Shown here: piece by piece, positions 24,001-39,542 of the stretch
How the letters are laid out: each line of letters starts with the position of its first letter
Position numbering within the stretch: the first letter of the stretch is position 1
Made by a program: the position numbers and the translations under genes
Assembly: GCA_019095985.1 (NCBI GenBank)
Contig: CM032669.1
Coordinates: 59,684,560-59,748,559, forward strand
Reading direction: 5' to 3'
From: Streblospio benedicti
Taxonomy: Eukaryota; Annelida; Polychaeta; Spionida; Spionidae
DNA length: 64,000 bases
Notes under the pieces: generated by a model
What the model was told of the DNA's origin: nothing
What the model saw: the letters and a program-made list of their open reading frames with translations, nothing else
Databases searched by the model: none

Positions 24001-27000
24001 ATTTACACATCACAGGTAGCGGCCAGACTGGCCAACCCAACCCACCAATCAAAGGGGCTTTCTTTTCACAATTTTTGACATGATGCAATGGACGTGGGGA
24101 TGTCAACGTCAGCATTGACGTACAATAAGTATTCAGTGGACCAATGTGAAACTTTTTAAACTATATCATTGCAATAACATTCATTAATGGATTTCCGTTG
24201 GCCAGTCTAGCCGGAGATTCCCTCATTTTGATTGGTGCTTGTCATGTTGAAAGTGTTGCTGTCTGACGGCTCATCTGAATGCTGGGAAAACTTCTTAAAA
24301 GGTCATAGATTTTTTTTTCAAATTGAGGACATATGACTTATGACATAGAATCATTATTTAATGACATCATTATCCAATCATCTGATTCTGGCATTCTATA
24401 TGAATTTAGTACAGATAGAAAAAAATGTGTTATTTTCAGACAATCAACGCAAACTACAAATTTAACATTTCATTTCATAAGCATTACTAAGCAATCAGAA
24501 ATGTCACTTTGTCTTATCAAATTACCAAAATAACTATGAAAGTCTGTTGGAGCTTCAAAATACTTCATATATGAGCTAAATATCTGACTCAAAATAAATT
24601 TACAGTTCATCATGCAATATTAATCACAAATGATAACACTAACTAGAATATATCTCAGGTTCTGGGTGCGATAGTCATTTTTAAATTTGCTGAGAAAAGA
24701 CAAAAGCTATTGGAATCTTTGTCTCAGAGCTAAAATGACATAAAACTGTTTCTAAGTTTGCTTACATTTAACACTTATAAACCTATCAATATGCTCTTCT
24801 TGCACCATAATTCGCAGGCAAGTGAAAGTTGTGTTTGTACTAGTTATTTTCCGAAGTACTTGCCCATTCGGGCAAGTTGTCTTAAGGCTAGAAATTATAA
24901 CATTTGCGTCAAAAACTATATTTGAAGGGCGAAAAATTTATTGCCATTGTTTACATGTAGCCATACACAATAGCAAAAATATAATCAATCTCCCGTGTCC
25001 AATACAAAACCAGAAACCTTTAAGTTCTGCAGCTTCATTGTAGTCAACGAAAACAAGCAGCATCACAATATTCAATAATTAGATCATCAATGATGTATGT
25101 AAGACAGTCTTATAAAAAATGCGGGCAAGTTGGATGAGCATACGGGCGAGTAAAAAAATGTGTGAATTGCCCAAGTGACTGTAAAGCGGCTCTCACCTCG
25201 TGCGATCCTGAGCACGCGCATCACACGGATGATGGTCGGGTTGATGGGCATGGCACCAGACTTGACGTCCTCCAGAACGATGCCAACCACAGACAGAACC
25301 ACGATTGCGATGTCCAGCTGGTTCCACCTACACACATCAAACTACAGCTGTAAAGGAAGCTCTATACGGCGGCTCTATTAGGCAGACCACTTGCGGCGGG
25401 CCAACTTAAAGTCGTCTCAATGGGGGAATCATTTTGAAAGTTTGGGACTGTGAAAAGTAGCCTTATCATACAGGTGGTCTTAATTGGAGCTTCTACTGTA
25501 CAAAATATAATCAGTTAGAAAATAGTAGAAAGTAGCTGATAATTAAATATAATTATGCATTACAATTAAAAATTCTCAGACACAAACATCAAGACTTGTT
25601 AATTAAGAAGAATGATTATTTACTGAAATTATATGATGCACTTTTATCACATAGAAATAGAAATCTTTAATGAATTTTAAAACACTTAGTGTAAAATAGA
25701 ATATAGATAATTCCATGCACAAAATTTGAAACTTGATAAAAAATAGAAGTACAATACACGTATGATGTGCCAGAGATGAAAGAACACATTGCTATCAAGA
25801 GAAATTGATGCAATAGACATTATACGTATTAATTTTAAAAATTCGAATACACGATTGTTCTGAAAATATAAAACATAAATTGTAAAATTCCAAATTAATA
25901 TACAGCAAAATAAAGAAGATGCGAGTAATGAAAATAATGCCACTTGATTGGTTTCGAACGGCTGGTCTGCAGTGTCATGGCACCTCATTCATTGGCAGCC
26001 GCAAAAGTTAATTGGTGTCTCAAAATGCTGTGGTAATTATGTCTATAACGCAGTCTGGCCATTACATACCACAATTATCTTTGTGTCAACTGTGGATAGA
26101 TACATGAGAAACCTTCGCTTACCAGGCGCCATTATTATTCACATTATTCAATGTGCGACTTAGGCTTTTTATTTAAAAAGTTTTCAAGTGTAGATGTTCA
26201 TTACAAATAAAACATTTCCAGCAATGGAAAATATAAAATGATGCCAAAGAAAATGGCCGTAATTGTTAAATATAATCTGAGCATTTGTACTAAATGTTTT
26301 TTGGTTCCGATTTTTCTAAACGACCAACTATTTAATCACAATATTTGTTCTAACGAACATACAACTTATAAATACTCTACATATGAAGCATAGAAAAACT
26401 ATTTCATACCACAAAATCATTATACAAATTTTAATATATCTAGTCTGCTCTAAAATTACTCATTGCTAGAGAAAAAACTTTGATATTGACTTCTACTCTA
26501 CAAGAAAGTTGTCAGTTGTATAAAGATGTATTATCTATTAGTATCAGTGATGATTCTAGTATTTCTAAAAGTGGGCCAAATCGCACATTCTCCTTCAATA
26601 TGTGTGCAAACCCCAGAAATGTGTTGAATTTCTATTCCACTTTAGCATTATTGTTGTATTGATAGTTGAGTTTTAAACCCACTGTGTTAGTACATATGCT
26701 ATAGCACAACTTATTTTAGTGTGAATTGATCTTAGAAACTTGTAGCTCTAGCTCAACTTTTGAAAATATCTATTATAAAAAGTTTCCCCACATATCAGAG
26801 CTCCGTAAATGCATCAGTCTTTTTGTATCTGTGTTTGGTTTGATGCCCTCCATATTCTTTTGCGCGCCAATGGCTTAACAAAATGCATCATTTGCACAAA
26901 TACACGCTCTAGAATCATCACTGCTAGTGTAGAAAGTCAGCTGTGATGAGGAAACATGTGGTGCGAGTAGAAATCACGGTGAGGAGACACGGAAAAATAC

Positions 27001-30000
27001 TGTTTACTTGCTGCACACGAACAGCGGCGACGAACCATGCACGGGGCAGGAGAGAAACCACATTGCACATTACCATAAAATCACCTGCCAATTGGCACTT
27101 GACAATACATGTACATATCTTTCACAATGAAACTACTATAATTTTCACTTCTGTTGGAAGAACTCGCGTCAAATTGATCTAGATTTTAACAACGCTTTGT
27201 TAACGCAAGAACTATTTTCTCTCAATCCCCATTTGAAATGAGCTCAACCAAATCACTCTGAATTATTGAAATGTAACATTACAATAGACAAGTATCACGA
27301 TATACCACTATGAAGAACACAAACGTCGAACAAGTAATCTTTATTGACAGTGATCCACTTATTCCGCTTGTGCTAGCATAAAAGACAACTGTTAATACTA
27401 CAAACGTTACACTGGACCTCGGCATTGGACTCTTAGTAAGTGGCATTCAAAACATGAACCACTACAGTGTATATAGTGATAAGGTTTGCACAGAGGCCGC
27501 AGAGAATCTACTACTGTGCTACTGGACGATCGTACAATAGCAGAGTGGCTTAACCATAAAATACTTCACTTGATGATACACTTGGCATGAAATTTGGCAG
27601 CAGCACGCATGATGTGTATAGGGAGTCCTTTAAGAACAAAGTGCTAGACTTCACCCAAACTTCAAAGATGGAGGACATTTCTCAAGATGGCTACCATTGA
27701 GTGAGATAGATGGCTCAGTAATCCATTCCTATCGTGATAGAAGCTTGAAATCTGGCACAAATGATTGTGTATCAGCGCCTGGAGTATTCTATGGACAAGA
27801 GGGGCCACTGCACTCCAGCACTCGGCTCACCTGTCCTTGATGTAGCGCATCCCTCCAAACGCAACCGTCTTCACAATCGCCTCCAAGATGAAAACTGACG
27901 TGAAGAAATAGTTGAAGATCCGCAGGGCGAACTTCAGCTCCTGAAACACGAACATTAGAGTTACTCCCAATAGCAGCCTCCAAGCTGTGACTATAGTCTG
28001 TCTCATTCGTATTTACACCACGAAAATCACAGTTTCCAAGAACATGTGAACTTGTAACCTCAGGTCAGAACCTACAGGATATATGACGCTGTGCACTTTG
28101 ACCCCTCTGGAAAATATTACGTAAGCGAGATACGTCCGTGAGATGTGTATGACGTAACAGTATGACAGTAAAGTACTGCACTCTGGAAAGTTTTAAGGAA
28201 AATACACTAACAATTCACTATCATGGATTTTATTTACCCTTACCAATTCTGCGCCAAATGGCGTTACTTTTATAGAAATCTGGTTTGCTTACAGGGAGTT
28301 ATGTGACAAAAGGTGGGGGGTTTGGATGATTAAAATCTATAGTAACAAAGCTTTGCCTCGGGCATCATGTAGTACTCCAGTGCCATGGTGATAACGTTTA
28401 GGCCGATGACGCCCGCAATCGCCAGGTCAAAGTACTTGCTGCTGATGACCGTGTGGACGAACAGCCTGGGTCGCGAGTAGTACGAGTAGTAGGGAGGCGC
28501 CCGCATCTCTGCCGACAGAGGATGACACACAATCAATACATGCCGCCCCCGCCGCCGCCGGACATTACTAACAGGCAGCACTATTTGCTGCTTGTGGCTG
28601 CTGCCGCCACCGTCGTCTCCACCATTCAATAGAAATTCAAAATTCATAAGTTAAGCTATGCTTGTTTTTTCAAATGATGAAAATAGTTGCCAATAAAACA
28701 AAAACTTAGTTTAGGTTAACTTTTGAATTTTGAGTTTTATCGAATGGTGGAAAAGATGGTAGCCGGCACCACAAGAATACCGGCGGCGGCTATACAGCTG
28801 CTATACAGTCATGCTGTCGGGTCGAGACGACTAAGTTGAGGCCCATATATGCAGCTTATAAAAAATAAGGTGTTATGAAAGATGGGTGGATGAAGGATAA
28901 AGGGTTTATAGGGATTGGCTGGAAAAAAAGATTAAGTCGGCACATGCGTTATGATAAAGCAGCATGACAGGTTGTACTAGTATGGTCATGCTTGGCAGAT
29001 AAAAGGTTCGTTAGCAAACACAGTAAATGCTCAATCATAGAAAAGTTAATGTAGCTTTAGAAATTGATTCTGTGATTAGATATGAGGTTGCATAAATGTT
29101 AAGCACTGGATTAAAGTTTGCGTGCAATACTGTGAAACTCTCTAATTTTTCAATAAAACTTTTCAAAAATTCATTAATTTATCTCACTTTGCTTTGGTTT
29201 TAAAAGACCTTAAAATTTCGAAGAATAACACTATTTTTGCCAGTAAAATTATCGCATTCCACAGCAAATGAAACTGAAAATAAAACTGTTAGACATTAGT
29301 TTTTAAGAACAATCCACTCGTATTATGCTCATTGGAGGCTACATATTATTTACCAGATGAATTAATAAAGTCAAATCTGAATGAACTGTTTCATTAACGT
29401 TATATGACCACATGTATTTCTCTGAAATCTAATAAGTGCAGTTGTGAGTTTTAAGTTTGTTAGTTTGAAAGCTGTGTCAGTATGAATGTGTACAGTACAA
29501 GGGGTAGCGGCTGGCATAGTTTCCTGAGTCTGGCAGACAGAGATAGAACAACATAATGTACTTATAGTGACAGAACAACACAATATACCCCACTAACAAC
29601 GTCACAGCCTGTATCATCACATCACAAAACCAGCTGTTTGAGGCTACTGTAAAGACAGTTACGGTTTGGCTGCTTGTTTACTGTTTTCAAAGTATGCACT
29701 TCCAAGTGATCTTTTTAACAGCTTGACTATGTGAATACAAGCTGTTTTTGAGAATACATTTATTTGAACATCAACTATTGACATTGAATATGTTACACGG
29801 TGAAGTTTGAAAGAAAAGTCTACGTACAACACAGTGTGATGAAAAGAAGAATGTAACAGACACTACAGACCCAATATCACACTAATGTGTAGGATACAAA
29901 TGTCTACATCAATGCAAGTGTTCTTTCACACAGTTTCTATTGAGATTGTGGTCATATATATCAAAACATTTAACTTCAATGTTTCTTTTGCATGCATCTT

Positions 30001-33000
30001 GAAGAGTAAAAGAGTATATTTGTAAGCGTATGGAGCACGCATGCTGGAGATTGGTGTATAGCTATAATTGAAGGACAGTCAAAGAAAAAACTTGCTAGCA
30101 AGCAATTAGGTCAAAATCACGTTTCATACATGAGACCTGTGGTTTACTTCATCTAACACAGTTGGTAAAACTTGCTTCAGTGAATGTGAAAAATTGATGT
30201 ATGAAGCTTTTCCCTTTATTGCTGACATAAAACTAACAATGACAATATTTCATCACACACTTAATTAAGAAAAAATATAAATACTAATTTGAAAATCAAT
30301 TTAATCAAATAAACTAAAACTAAAAAAGATCCAATCCAACATTCAAACATCTATTTTGTACGTTAGATGTAGAAAACCTCACCAATACAATTAACCTCTT
30401 CAAATAGACTTTGATTTTCAGATAACAATATAAATATAAATCTTCAATACTGGTCAGATTTGCACATTTTCCGTTTTTTCAGAAAGTGAAAGAGTAAATT
30501 AATGAGGTGTTCTAAGAAAATGAATTTTGCATACCAAGGCTTCTTCGAATAATTAAAACTTTTGCGTTAATATTTTACATGCAAGTTTGTTTGGTTAATA
30601 AGGATAAAGATCATGCGTTATTCAGTTATTTCTAAAACTTTTATTTATGTTTTATTATGCATTTAGTTATCATGCATAATGAATGCATTCAACAAATCCC
30701 TTATTTTCATGCATAATGATTTGTAAATCTCATTAAAATAGCCAAATACATTGTAATAAATATCATACTAAAGTACTTTAAAACCAGAATCAAATACATC
30801 CCGCATCCACAAAATTAGACTGTGGCATTTAAAATCTGCACTAGAAGACTTTTCTTGAGAGCATTTCAATGCATTAAATACGTCATCGCGCCGTCACATT
30901 CCCCCTCCTTTAGCAAAAGTAAAACTAACCGATGTATGCACTTAAACAAATCATATCATGCTCTCCATCGTCATCATCATCAGTCGCTTAAAGCAACTTA
31001 AAATGTTACAAGCCTTGCTTATACACAGAATATCATTAGATACCAATAGGTGAGATGAAGTCGAAACCAAAAATGACAAGTTCAGTTCCTGTAGGTATCT
31101 AATACTATCCCGTACATAATCACGCACAAAAGAAGCAGCCAGGATGATACTATCGGTTGTAGTTTGAACGAGCCTTGTTGCCGCAAAACCACTGCTACAA
31201 GCCAGAGCCAGACCCAGAAAAGTACAAACCGGCCGCCTTTATCTGCGCGAGCCGCGCGGCTAGCTTGTCTAGACTGTCGCCGTCATCGCCGCCGCCGTCA
31301 TTACTTCGCCGCTTGCGCTGCAGCTTCTTGGCCCGCTTGGCGGCGCGGCGCGCCTTCTCCTCTTTCTCCTGCGACTCGCGGCACTTGTGGAAGTTCTCGA
31401 CCACCACGCCCACGAACATGTTGAGCACAAAGAAGCCAACGAGCAGCAGGAAGGAGATGAAGTAGAAGAGACGCCACTCGTTGTAGTTCACGATCGGCTG
31501 CAAGAAGCAACGGGGGTCAGCTTTTTATCACTGCTACGGATATTGATACAAGATTCACGAAATATGGTATGCAGCATGTGGTTGCATTTTCTTTCGTTCT
31601 TTGGTCTATTTCTGCTGCGTTAATATTTTACATGCAAGTTTGTTTGGTTAATAAGCATAGGGATCATGCATGTTTTTAAACTAATATTTTGAAATTTTAA
31701 TCCTACTTTGAAAAGGATACTGGTAATATTGAAACATGTTAAAAGAGCAAATTTAATAAAATTTGGACAAACATAGATTTAATTTTAATTTAACTTAGAC
31801 CGCGTTAGAGCAGCAGAAATAGAACAAAGATCAAAAGAAAATATAGATATTTAAGAAAAGCAGGTTATGGGGAGAAATTATCAATTGTCAGTTTTTCAAT
31901 GACTATTATGATGTAAATATTGAAGAAAAACAGGTTATGAGGGGACATTATCAATTGTCAGTTTTTACATATGATTATTATGCTATAAATAATGAAGCAA
32001 AACTTGTTTTGAAATGAACCAGACAAAACCTTGTTAGAGGAAAATTATCAGTTTTCATCTTTTTTATGACGGTTATGCTGGTTATAAGGGGAAATCATCA
32101 ATTTATAACATTTTTAATAATTATTATACTCTAAATATTGAAGAAAAAAATGTTTTGAAATGAATCTTTTATCATCGATAGAAATGTTATAAGGGGGAAA
32201 TTATGAATTTTCAGCTTTTTTATGATTATTTTGCAATAAATAATGAAGAAAAGCAGGTTATGAGGGTAAATCATCAATGTTTATCTTTTTAACGATCATC
32301 ATGCAATATGAATCTTTTATCACCAATACTTTTCCTAATAATATAATAAGAAAGTCAATAAAACGCAGTTCACTAAAGGTTATATGGTAAAATTTATCAC
32401 TTTTCAGCTTTTAATGAATAGTATGCTATAAATAATAAAGAAAACATGTTTTGAAATTCACCTTTTATCAATAGGTTTCCTAATATGATAAGAATGTCAG
32501 TAAAACCCAGTACACACCATCTTGTTTTGTCAGCATCTATGTTGAATCTTATATATTCTTATCCTTGGCCTTAACTTATAGTATTTCTAGTATTTTCTAT
32601 TTTCAAATTTTCAAAAAGATAACTGAAATATCTTGAAACACAATTGTTAATATAGAGCTCAAACGGTAAACTGCATGTAGTCTCATTGTATATAACAACA
32701 TTTTGATTGAAATTACTATGACGCACACTTTCTATATACAGTAAATGTCCTCAACAACGGAACAGAGAACAATTGAACAACTGAATACTGGAAACGTTTC
32801 TCATGTATATTGAAAATGCGATCAAGGGAAATCCTCTACGATTGAAGGAGTTGTGACTGCAAATTGAATTTGTTGTTGAGGACATTGGCTGTATTGCTGA
32901 TGAAGCAGCAGCTACCTGAATGTCCACATCCACCGCGTCCAGTCCCGTGTACATGATGTTCACCCAGCCATCCTTGCTGGCCAGCACAAACAGGGACATC

Positions 33001-36000
33001 AGTGCCTGGTCGACACAGAATGGCAGCATTAACAAACCTGCTCACCTATCACCCATAGGGCAGCAAATTGCAATGACGCTGCCTTTGGGCGATCAGAAAA
33101 ACGACTCGCATACAAGGAATGTAAATATATCTGAACCATTTTACCTATTACCAACAATGCATAGTGCTTGAGGTTTCTTCAAAGCATACCCACTGTGAGA
33201 ATCAGATATAAAAATAGGACCAATGATTATCCTGGCCTTTCCTCCACCGTAACCAAGTGATGCTGCATCATGATCAGCCAGTCAGAGCTTATTACAGCAC
33301 AACTTCGGGAAGCTACTGAATTGTAACAATAGCTCCGTCCATCTATGATATTGTAGCATTATTTGACTCACCTGTCCAAGGTCGTCAAAGTTGTACTTCC
33401 TGTTGACCCATCGCCAGGGAGGCCCCTTGTTGAGGCAGTCGGTTTTGTTGTGGATGCCATCCAGAGACGGACCCTCACAGTGGTAGAAGCGTCCCTTGAA
33501 CAGCTGCAGCACAGCATTATGACAACAGCGTATACGATAGAGTGAAGATTTGTGACAGTAGGTAGAGTCATAATGATATTATACCATTCTTTACTGTTTA
33601 TTTTTGTTGAAACATGAGCATGGTAACTACATGGCTCCTTCTGATGTTGTTCTGTATGCGACAGAACGAGCTACTCCAACCTCCTTCTGACCCATACCGT
33701 GCAACATCCGATGAACCAAGGCGAAACGTCATGTTTCAACAAAAAAACCCAGTAGAGAATGGAATAATACTATAACAGTTTATACGTTCCGTCGGTGCCT
33801 GCAGTGCTTATTGAGTATATCTCACTCTCTCACCTGGGTGGATTGACGAATTGGTATTATGTTCCAAGTCGGACTCCATTGGTCGAACAATATCGCCAAC
33901 GTGGAGAACATTTCCAAGCGTAGTGAATGTATTTAACAATGCAACAAGAATAAAAATTTGTACACTGTGTTATCTGTTCATATATGTATTTATACGTGCT
34001 AACATTCTAAATAAATTGTTTTATTATCGTTCATTATGTTCAGGGCCGTAACAAGAATACTCGGGAAGACAAATAACCTCAAAATGAATATGTAAAAGTT
34101 CAGTTTTCATCATTGTTTGACCTAAGAACTAATCCCCCCACACAGAACATAGGGTACAGCATTTGCCTCCTTTGCCTACTCACGTGTAACTGCAGCTCTG
34201 GTTTTCTAATGTAGCAGAATCACCACCGAAACCCCACCAAAACACCATGATATATATAACAAACCCAGTAATACAAAGTACAATCGTCACACCCCATAGA
34301 GTATTCACTAGCGAGTGAATCACAGTCCATTGTCACCGACCTGCACGCCAAGGATGCCGAAGATGATGAAGAATGTGCAGCAGATGAGGACGATGTTTCC
34401 GATCGGCCGCAGTGACGACAGCAGCGTCTGCACCACCAGCTTCAGCCCGGGGGCCCGGCTGATCACCCTGTTACCACGGAAACAGTGTTACCACGGAAAC
34501 AGTGTTACCACGGAAACAGTGTTACCACGGAAACAGTGTTACCACGGAAACAGTGTTACCACGGAAACAGTGTTACAGAGACATTGTGTTACCACGGAAA
34601 CAGTGTTACCACAGAAACAGTGTCACGGAGACATCGTGTTACCATGGAAACTCAGTGTGTTACACAGACAAGCTGATCACCCATTTACCATGGAGACAGT
34701 GTTACTCCGGAGACACTGTATTTTTTGTTTTTATTTTTAATATTTGTAGTGTGGGAAATCACAACATAGCCTAAATTAAACAAAATGCCAGTATAGGTCA
34801 GGGGACATTGGAATCTTTAATGAAATGTATTTCTTCTGATGAAAGATAAGTTTGAAAATATAGAAAAAGAAAGACATAAAACATCTTAAACCTTACCAAT
34901 TTATAACATCGATAGGATGTTTTTAATATGATTGCTATATTGGAGAGACAATAAGTTATTTGATGAAGAATATAGTTTTTTGGAATATACTGATTAAAAT
35001 TTTACAAATTGTGTAATGGGAACAATATCATTTGGTTTATCTTTGTCAATTAGATATTTCTTACAAAATGATAAAATTAATTGCACTTAATATATTATTC
35101 AAAACTACTTCATTTTCTATGCCATGTAGTATATCTTGGGGAGCTATGCTTCTTTTTTGTAGACGGCTAACTATATTCCAAATATTTTCTATATGAGGAC
35201 ATCTTCTGATGAGTAAGTGAATTGAAATATTGTGTAATCTTAATGTTCTGACTTATGCCTTCATCATCTAGACATATCCCTTCAATATTCTTATTTTGCT
35301 TGATATAAAGCAACATATATTCAATACAAATTACAAACAGTAAAGCTGATAATGGGCACCCTTGATGATTGCCTCTTTGAATGTTTATTTTATTTGTGAG
35401 AAGGCCATTTATTTCTATGTAACCAGAAGGATTGTTATATAAAATGTTTATCCAATGGCAAAAGTCATTACCAAATCCCATCTTTTTGAAACATTTATGG
35501 ATAAAATTCCACTCCAAAGAATCAAAAGCCTTTAGAAAATATAAAACCTGTTTTATTATTAGCATTTACATATTCAATAGTGTCTAGCAATTATCTTACG
35601 TTTTGTCCAATATAACAGTTATATATATATGTGTGTGATACTTGTTCCATAGAAATCAATCTGGCCAGGACTTTTGCAATCTTTTAGATAAAACAAATGC
35701 TAAAATTTTATAATCTACATTAGACAAACTAATAGGAGGATAGTTCTATAAAAGATTTCAAACGTCTTTTTTAAACAACGAAGTTATTAATATTTGCCTG
35801 TGTGAAATAGATAATTTTCCATTAATGAATGCACCATTAAAAGAATTTATCACCATATCTTTTATATCATTTCAAAAGAAAATGTAAAACTCCGAATTTA
35901 AACCATCTAAGCAAGGAGACTTATTTTTGGTAACATTTTAATCACATTTTCACATTCATTTTCTGAAATAATTCCTTCACATATGCCTGCTTCAAATGGA

Positions 36001-39000
36001 TCTAAATTTTTATTTATCGTTATACCATCTAAGTATTCATCTAGCTTACATTCATCAATGTTTTTACTTTTGTATAAGTTTTCATAGTAATTTGCCCCTT
36101 CAGCTAAAATTTCTTCAGATTTTTTTACTACATTACCTTTAGTATTATATATACTAGAGATGATGTTGTTTGTTTGATGTTTTTTCTCTAGATTGAAGAA
36201 TTTTCTTTTTATATTTTTGTCGCAACATTCAATATGTTTCATGCGTGCCCGAATGGCATTTCCAATGGTCTCATGCTTATAGTACTCATCTGAAGTTAAT
36301 CGTATCTCATTTCTTCCCAAATTTAAGCTTAGATGATCACTTTGCAATAAGTTTGATTCTAAAAGTTTGTCTATTTCTTCTAGACGTTTTTTCTCAAACT
36401 GTAAATTCAATTTTTTCTTTGCTTAGCTATTTTGCTCACTACTTCAATAGAAACTTCCTTTATTCGGAGCTTACAGTAATCCCAGAGACACTGTGTTACC
36501 ACAGAGACAGTGTTACCATGGAGACACTGTGCTACTACAGAGACACTGTGTTACCACGGAGACACTGTGTTACTACGGAGACACAGTGTTACCACGGAGA
36601 CACCCTGTTACAACGGAGACGCACCTGAGAGGCCGGAGCGTGCGGAGCAGGCGGAAGACGCGAAGGATTCCGAAGATGCGCGGACTCTTGTCGGCGGCAA
36701 TGGAGATGACAATGTCGATGAGGGAGATGAAAACGAGGAAGCCGTCCATCACGTTCCAGCCAGAGCGCAGGTACGAGTTCTTGCCCAGCACCAGGCCCTT
36801 GGCGATCACCTTTGCCAAGTGAGAAAAAACAATCATTGATTTTGCTTTTGATGCAATTCTAGCCCAGCAAATATTCTCCGCCACTAAAAAGGCGGTTCTT
36901 AAGCCATGGGTAGTTATTGCAACACTGAGTATATCTGCAGGGTAAAAGAGATTGCTGTAGACCAATGATAAATAGATAAATAGTAAATTTCGGAGGCATT
37001 CAGAGTAGCGTGAAAACAGAACGTTTCTTAACATGACTTAAAAATGAAAGTGTGCCGTCTCTTACCTTAACACTCATCTCAAACGTGAAGATCACAGTAA
37101 ACACATAATTGGCAATGGTTAAAAACTGACGCTCCTGAAACAGAATAAAAATGCAAATTTTGAATAAGTTTGCTACAAACATAATTATCTAAGTGAATTC
37201 GTACTCTAAGAGAATATTAAAGATACATAAGCCGAGAAAATTATGGATTTGACTTGGTAGTTAGAAAATTTGCGTAATGCAAAATCTATGGACAACACGT
37301 TTGTATCACTTTAAAAACAAAAAAGAGCATTTAAAGTTTTCACTTGTGTAAAATTCATTCTCAGAATTAGTATGTTGCTTAATAGATAAAGGCACAATAT
37401 GTTTATGAATTTAGATAACATTCTAGCTGAAAGCTAGTATATTTTGTCCCCTAGAAACGACATTTTATTAATCTATATATTTTATCTCTACAACCTACTG
37501 CACTATTTGTAAAGTAGGTACTGCAGACAAAAATAGTCCCGTTTTTTTGTTTCCTTTTTTAACTCAATTTATCAGAAAAATATAATGTGTGTCTCTACCA
37601 CAAATAAGAGGTGACAAAACACACGGATGAGTAGGGATGTAGCTATCGTCTCCTAAACTGCCAAGATATGTGTCACGATCCAGTGACTATATCTATGATG
37701 AATATCGCATAATATGCAGTCGGCCTAGTATATAGATATATCGTCTCATAAACCACCACAATATGTGTCACAATACTGTGACCACATCTACGATAAATAT
37801 CCCCTAAAAAAACCTGGCATTGGCGTGGGCCACTTGACAATGTTGACAAATTAAGCAGTTTAAAAGAATACATTTTCAAATAATGCTGTATAATTGCCTT
37901 TAAAACGTGCAGTTCATAATGGTGTGTTTGACATTTTTCCAGGTCCATTTTTGTGATTAAAACTTCAGCGCTATGAGCAAATCCCGTTAAGATTACGACT
38001 CGTCAAAGCGTCCTGGTTGTGAGCCACATCAAATGAAAGGTCATAAACTGAACGTGATTTGCACATACGCAATACATATCGTTGCTCATGTATCGTGCTG
38101 CGGTGTATCGTGACTGTATCACTGCTGCGGCTTACGATGCTGTGAGCCGGAATGTCGGGTCGCTCCATGGCCAGGGTGATGCAGTTGAGAGCGATGAAGA
38201 AGAGAACCATGTAGTCGAATTGCTGCATGGAGACAAGCCACTCGCAGACCCGCCGCGTCCTGTCAACAACCACACAGTGTGCTTTATAGTTTTCCTCTAG
38301 TTCAGTCAACAAACAGTATATAACTTGAGGCTGGACAAAATTGTATAGAAAGCTTTCTCATTGGGATTCTACTCTTTATGACACAATGTTTCAGGCAAAA
38401 TGAAACTTACCACGTCTGGGGGGAATTTGTGGAAAAATGGCAATTTTCAAAATGGCCGCAAAAGTACCATATGTTATTGTTAAAACTACTTTATAGGGCA
38501 CCTAAATACAAGATCTTGGTATCGAAAACCATATTTTCAGATATGGAGAATTAAGAGGTGTTATCCAAAATTCACTTCATATGTCGGCAATCATGGATTT
38601 TCAATACGGCCACCAAAATACCATATTTTACCATTAAACCACATTCTAGGCCACTTGGAGGTGTGGTCTTTGTGTGGTAAGTTTTATTTCAGTGGGTCAT
38701 AAAGAGTAGAAATCAGTTGAGAAACATTTCCATACAATTTTGTCAAACCAAACTCATCTTTTGAGGTTCATTGACCAGGTTTTACCTACTGTGGTAGTGT
38801 GATAAGAGACTAGAACTCTAGACTCACATTCCAGTCAGTCTAAGGACAATGGTGATGGTGGTAGGATTGTATAAGAGATGAGTGGTGGATTGTATGCGGG
38901 AGTTGTATGAATAATAAAGAAACATACAAAATGGAATAGTACGTTGCAACACTACGTTATATTGAAACTATGACATCATAAAACCGTTGGACTGGGCCAT

Positions 39001-39242
39001 AGTATGATATGTGTGTATGTATCACATGTACAAAATTGTATATGGCAATGGAACAATAATAGAACTCACTTTGAGCGTGGGTGGAAGAGGTAGATGGAGT
39101 ATGCGGCCCGCTCCTTGAAGCAGCCCTCTGGCTCGGGGCAGTACTTGAGACACTTACAGTCCTACAGCAGATCACATCGCCGCATTGTACTTTGGAGATT
39201 GAAGACAATGTTTCTGCCAACAATCCTTTGTAAGGATCATCC

Positions 39243-39312
<70 letters not shown>

Positions 39313-39319
39313 TATATAT

Positions 39320-39377
<58 letters not shown>

Positions 39378-39463
39378 TAAATTAAATGAACAACTACAAT
39401 GACATTGCCCTACAACGTTGTTTCATGCTTGGCAATCATCAGGGGCTCTGGTCTAAAAATATG

Positions 39464-39542
<79 letters not shown>

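Noticed and set aside
34315-34774. Overlapping plus-strand frames with [12 protein letters not shown] repeats
   Set aside because: Translation of the 17-bp array next to E18; no start context, no similarity.
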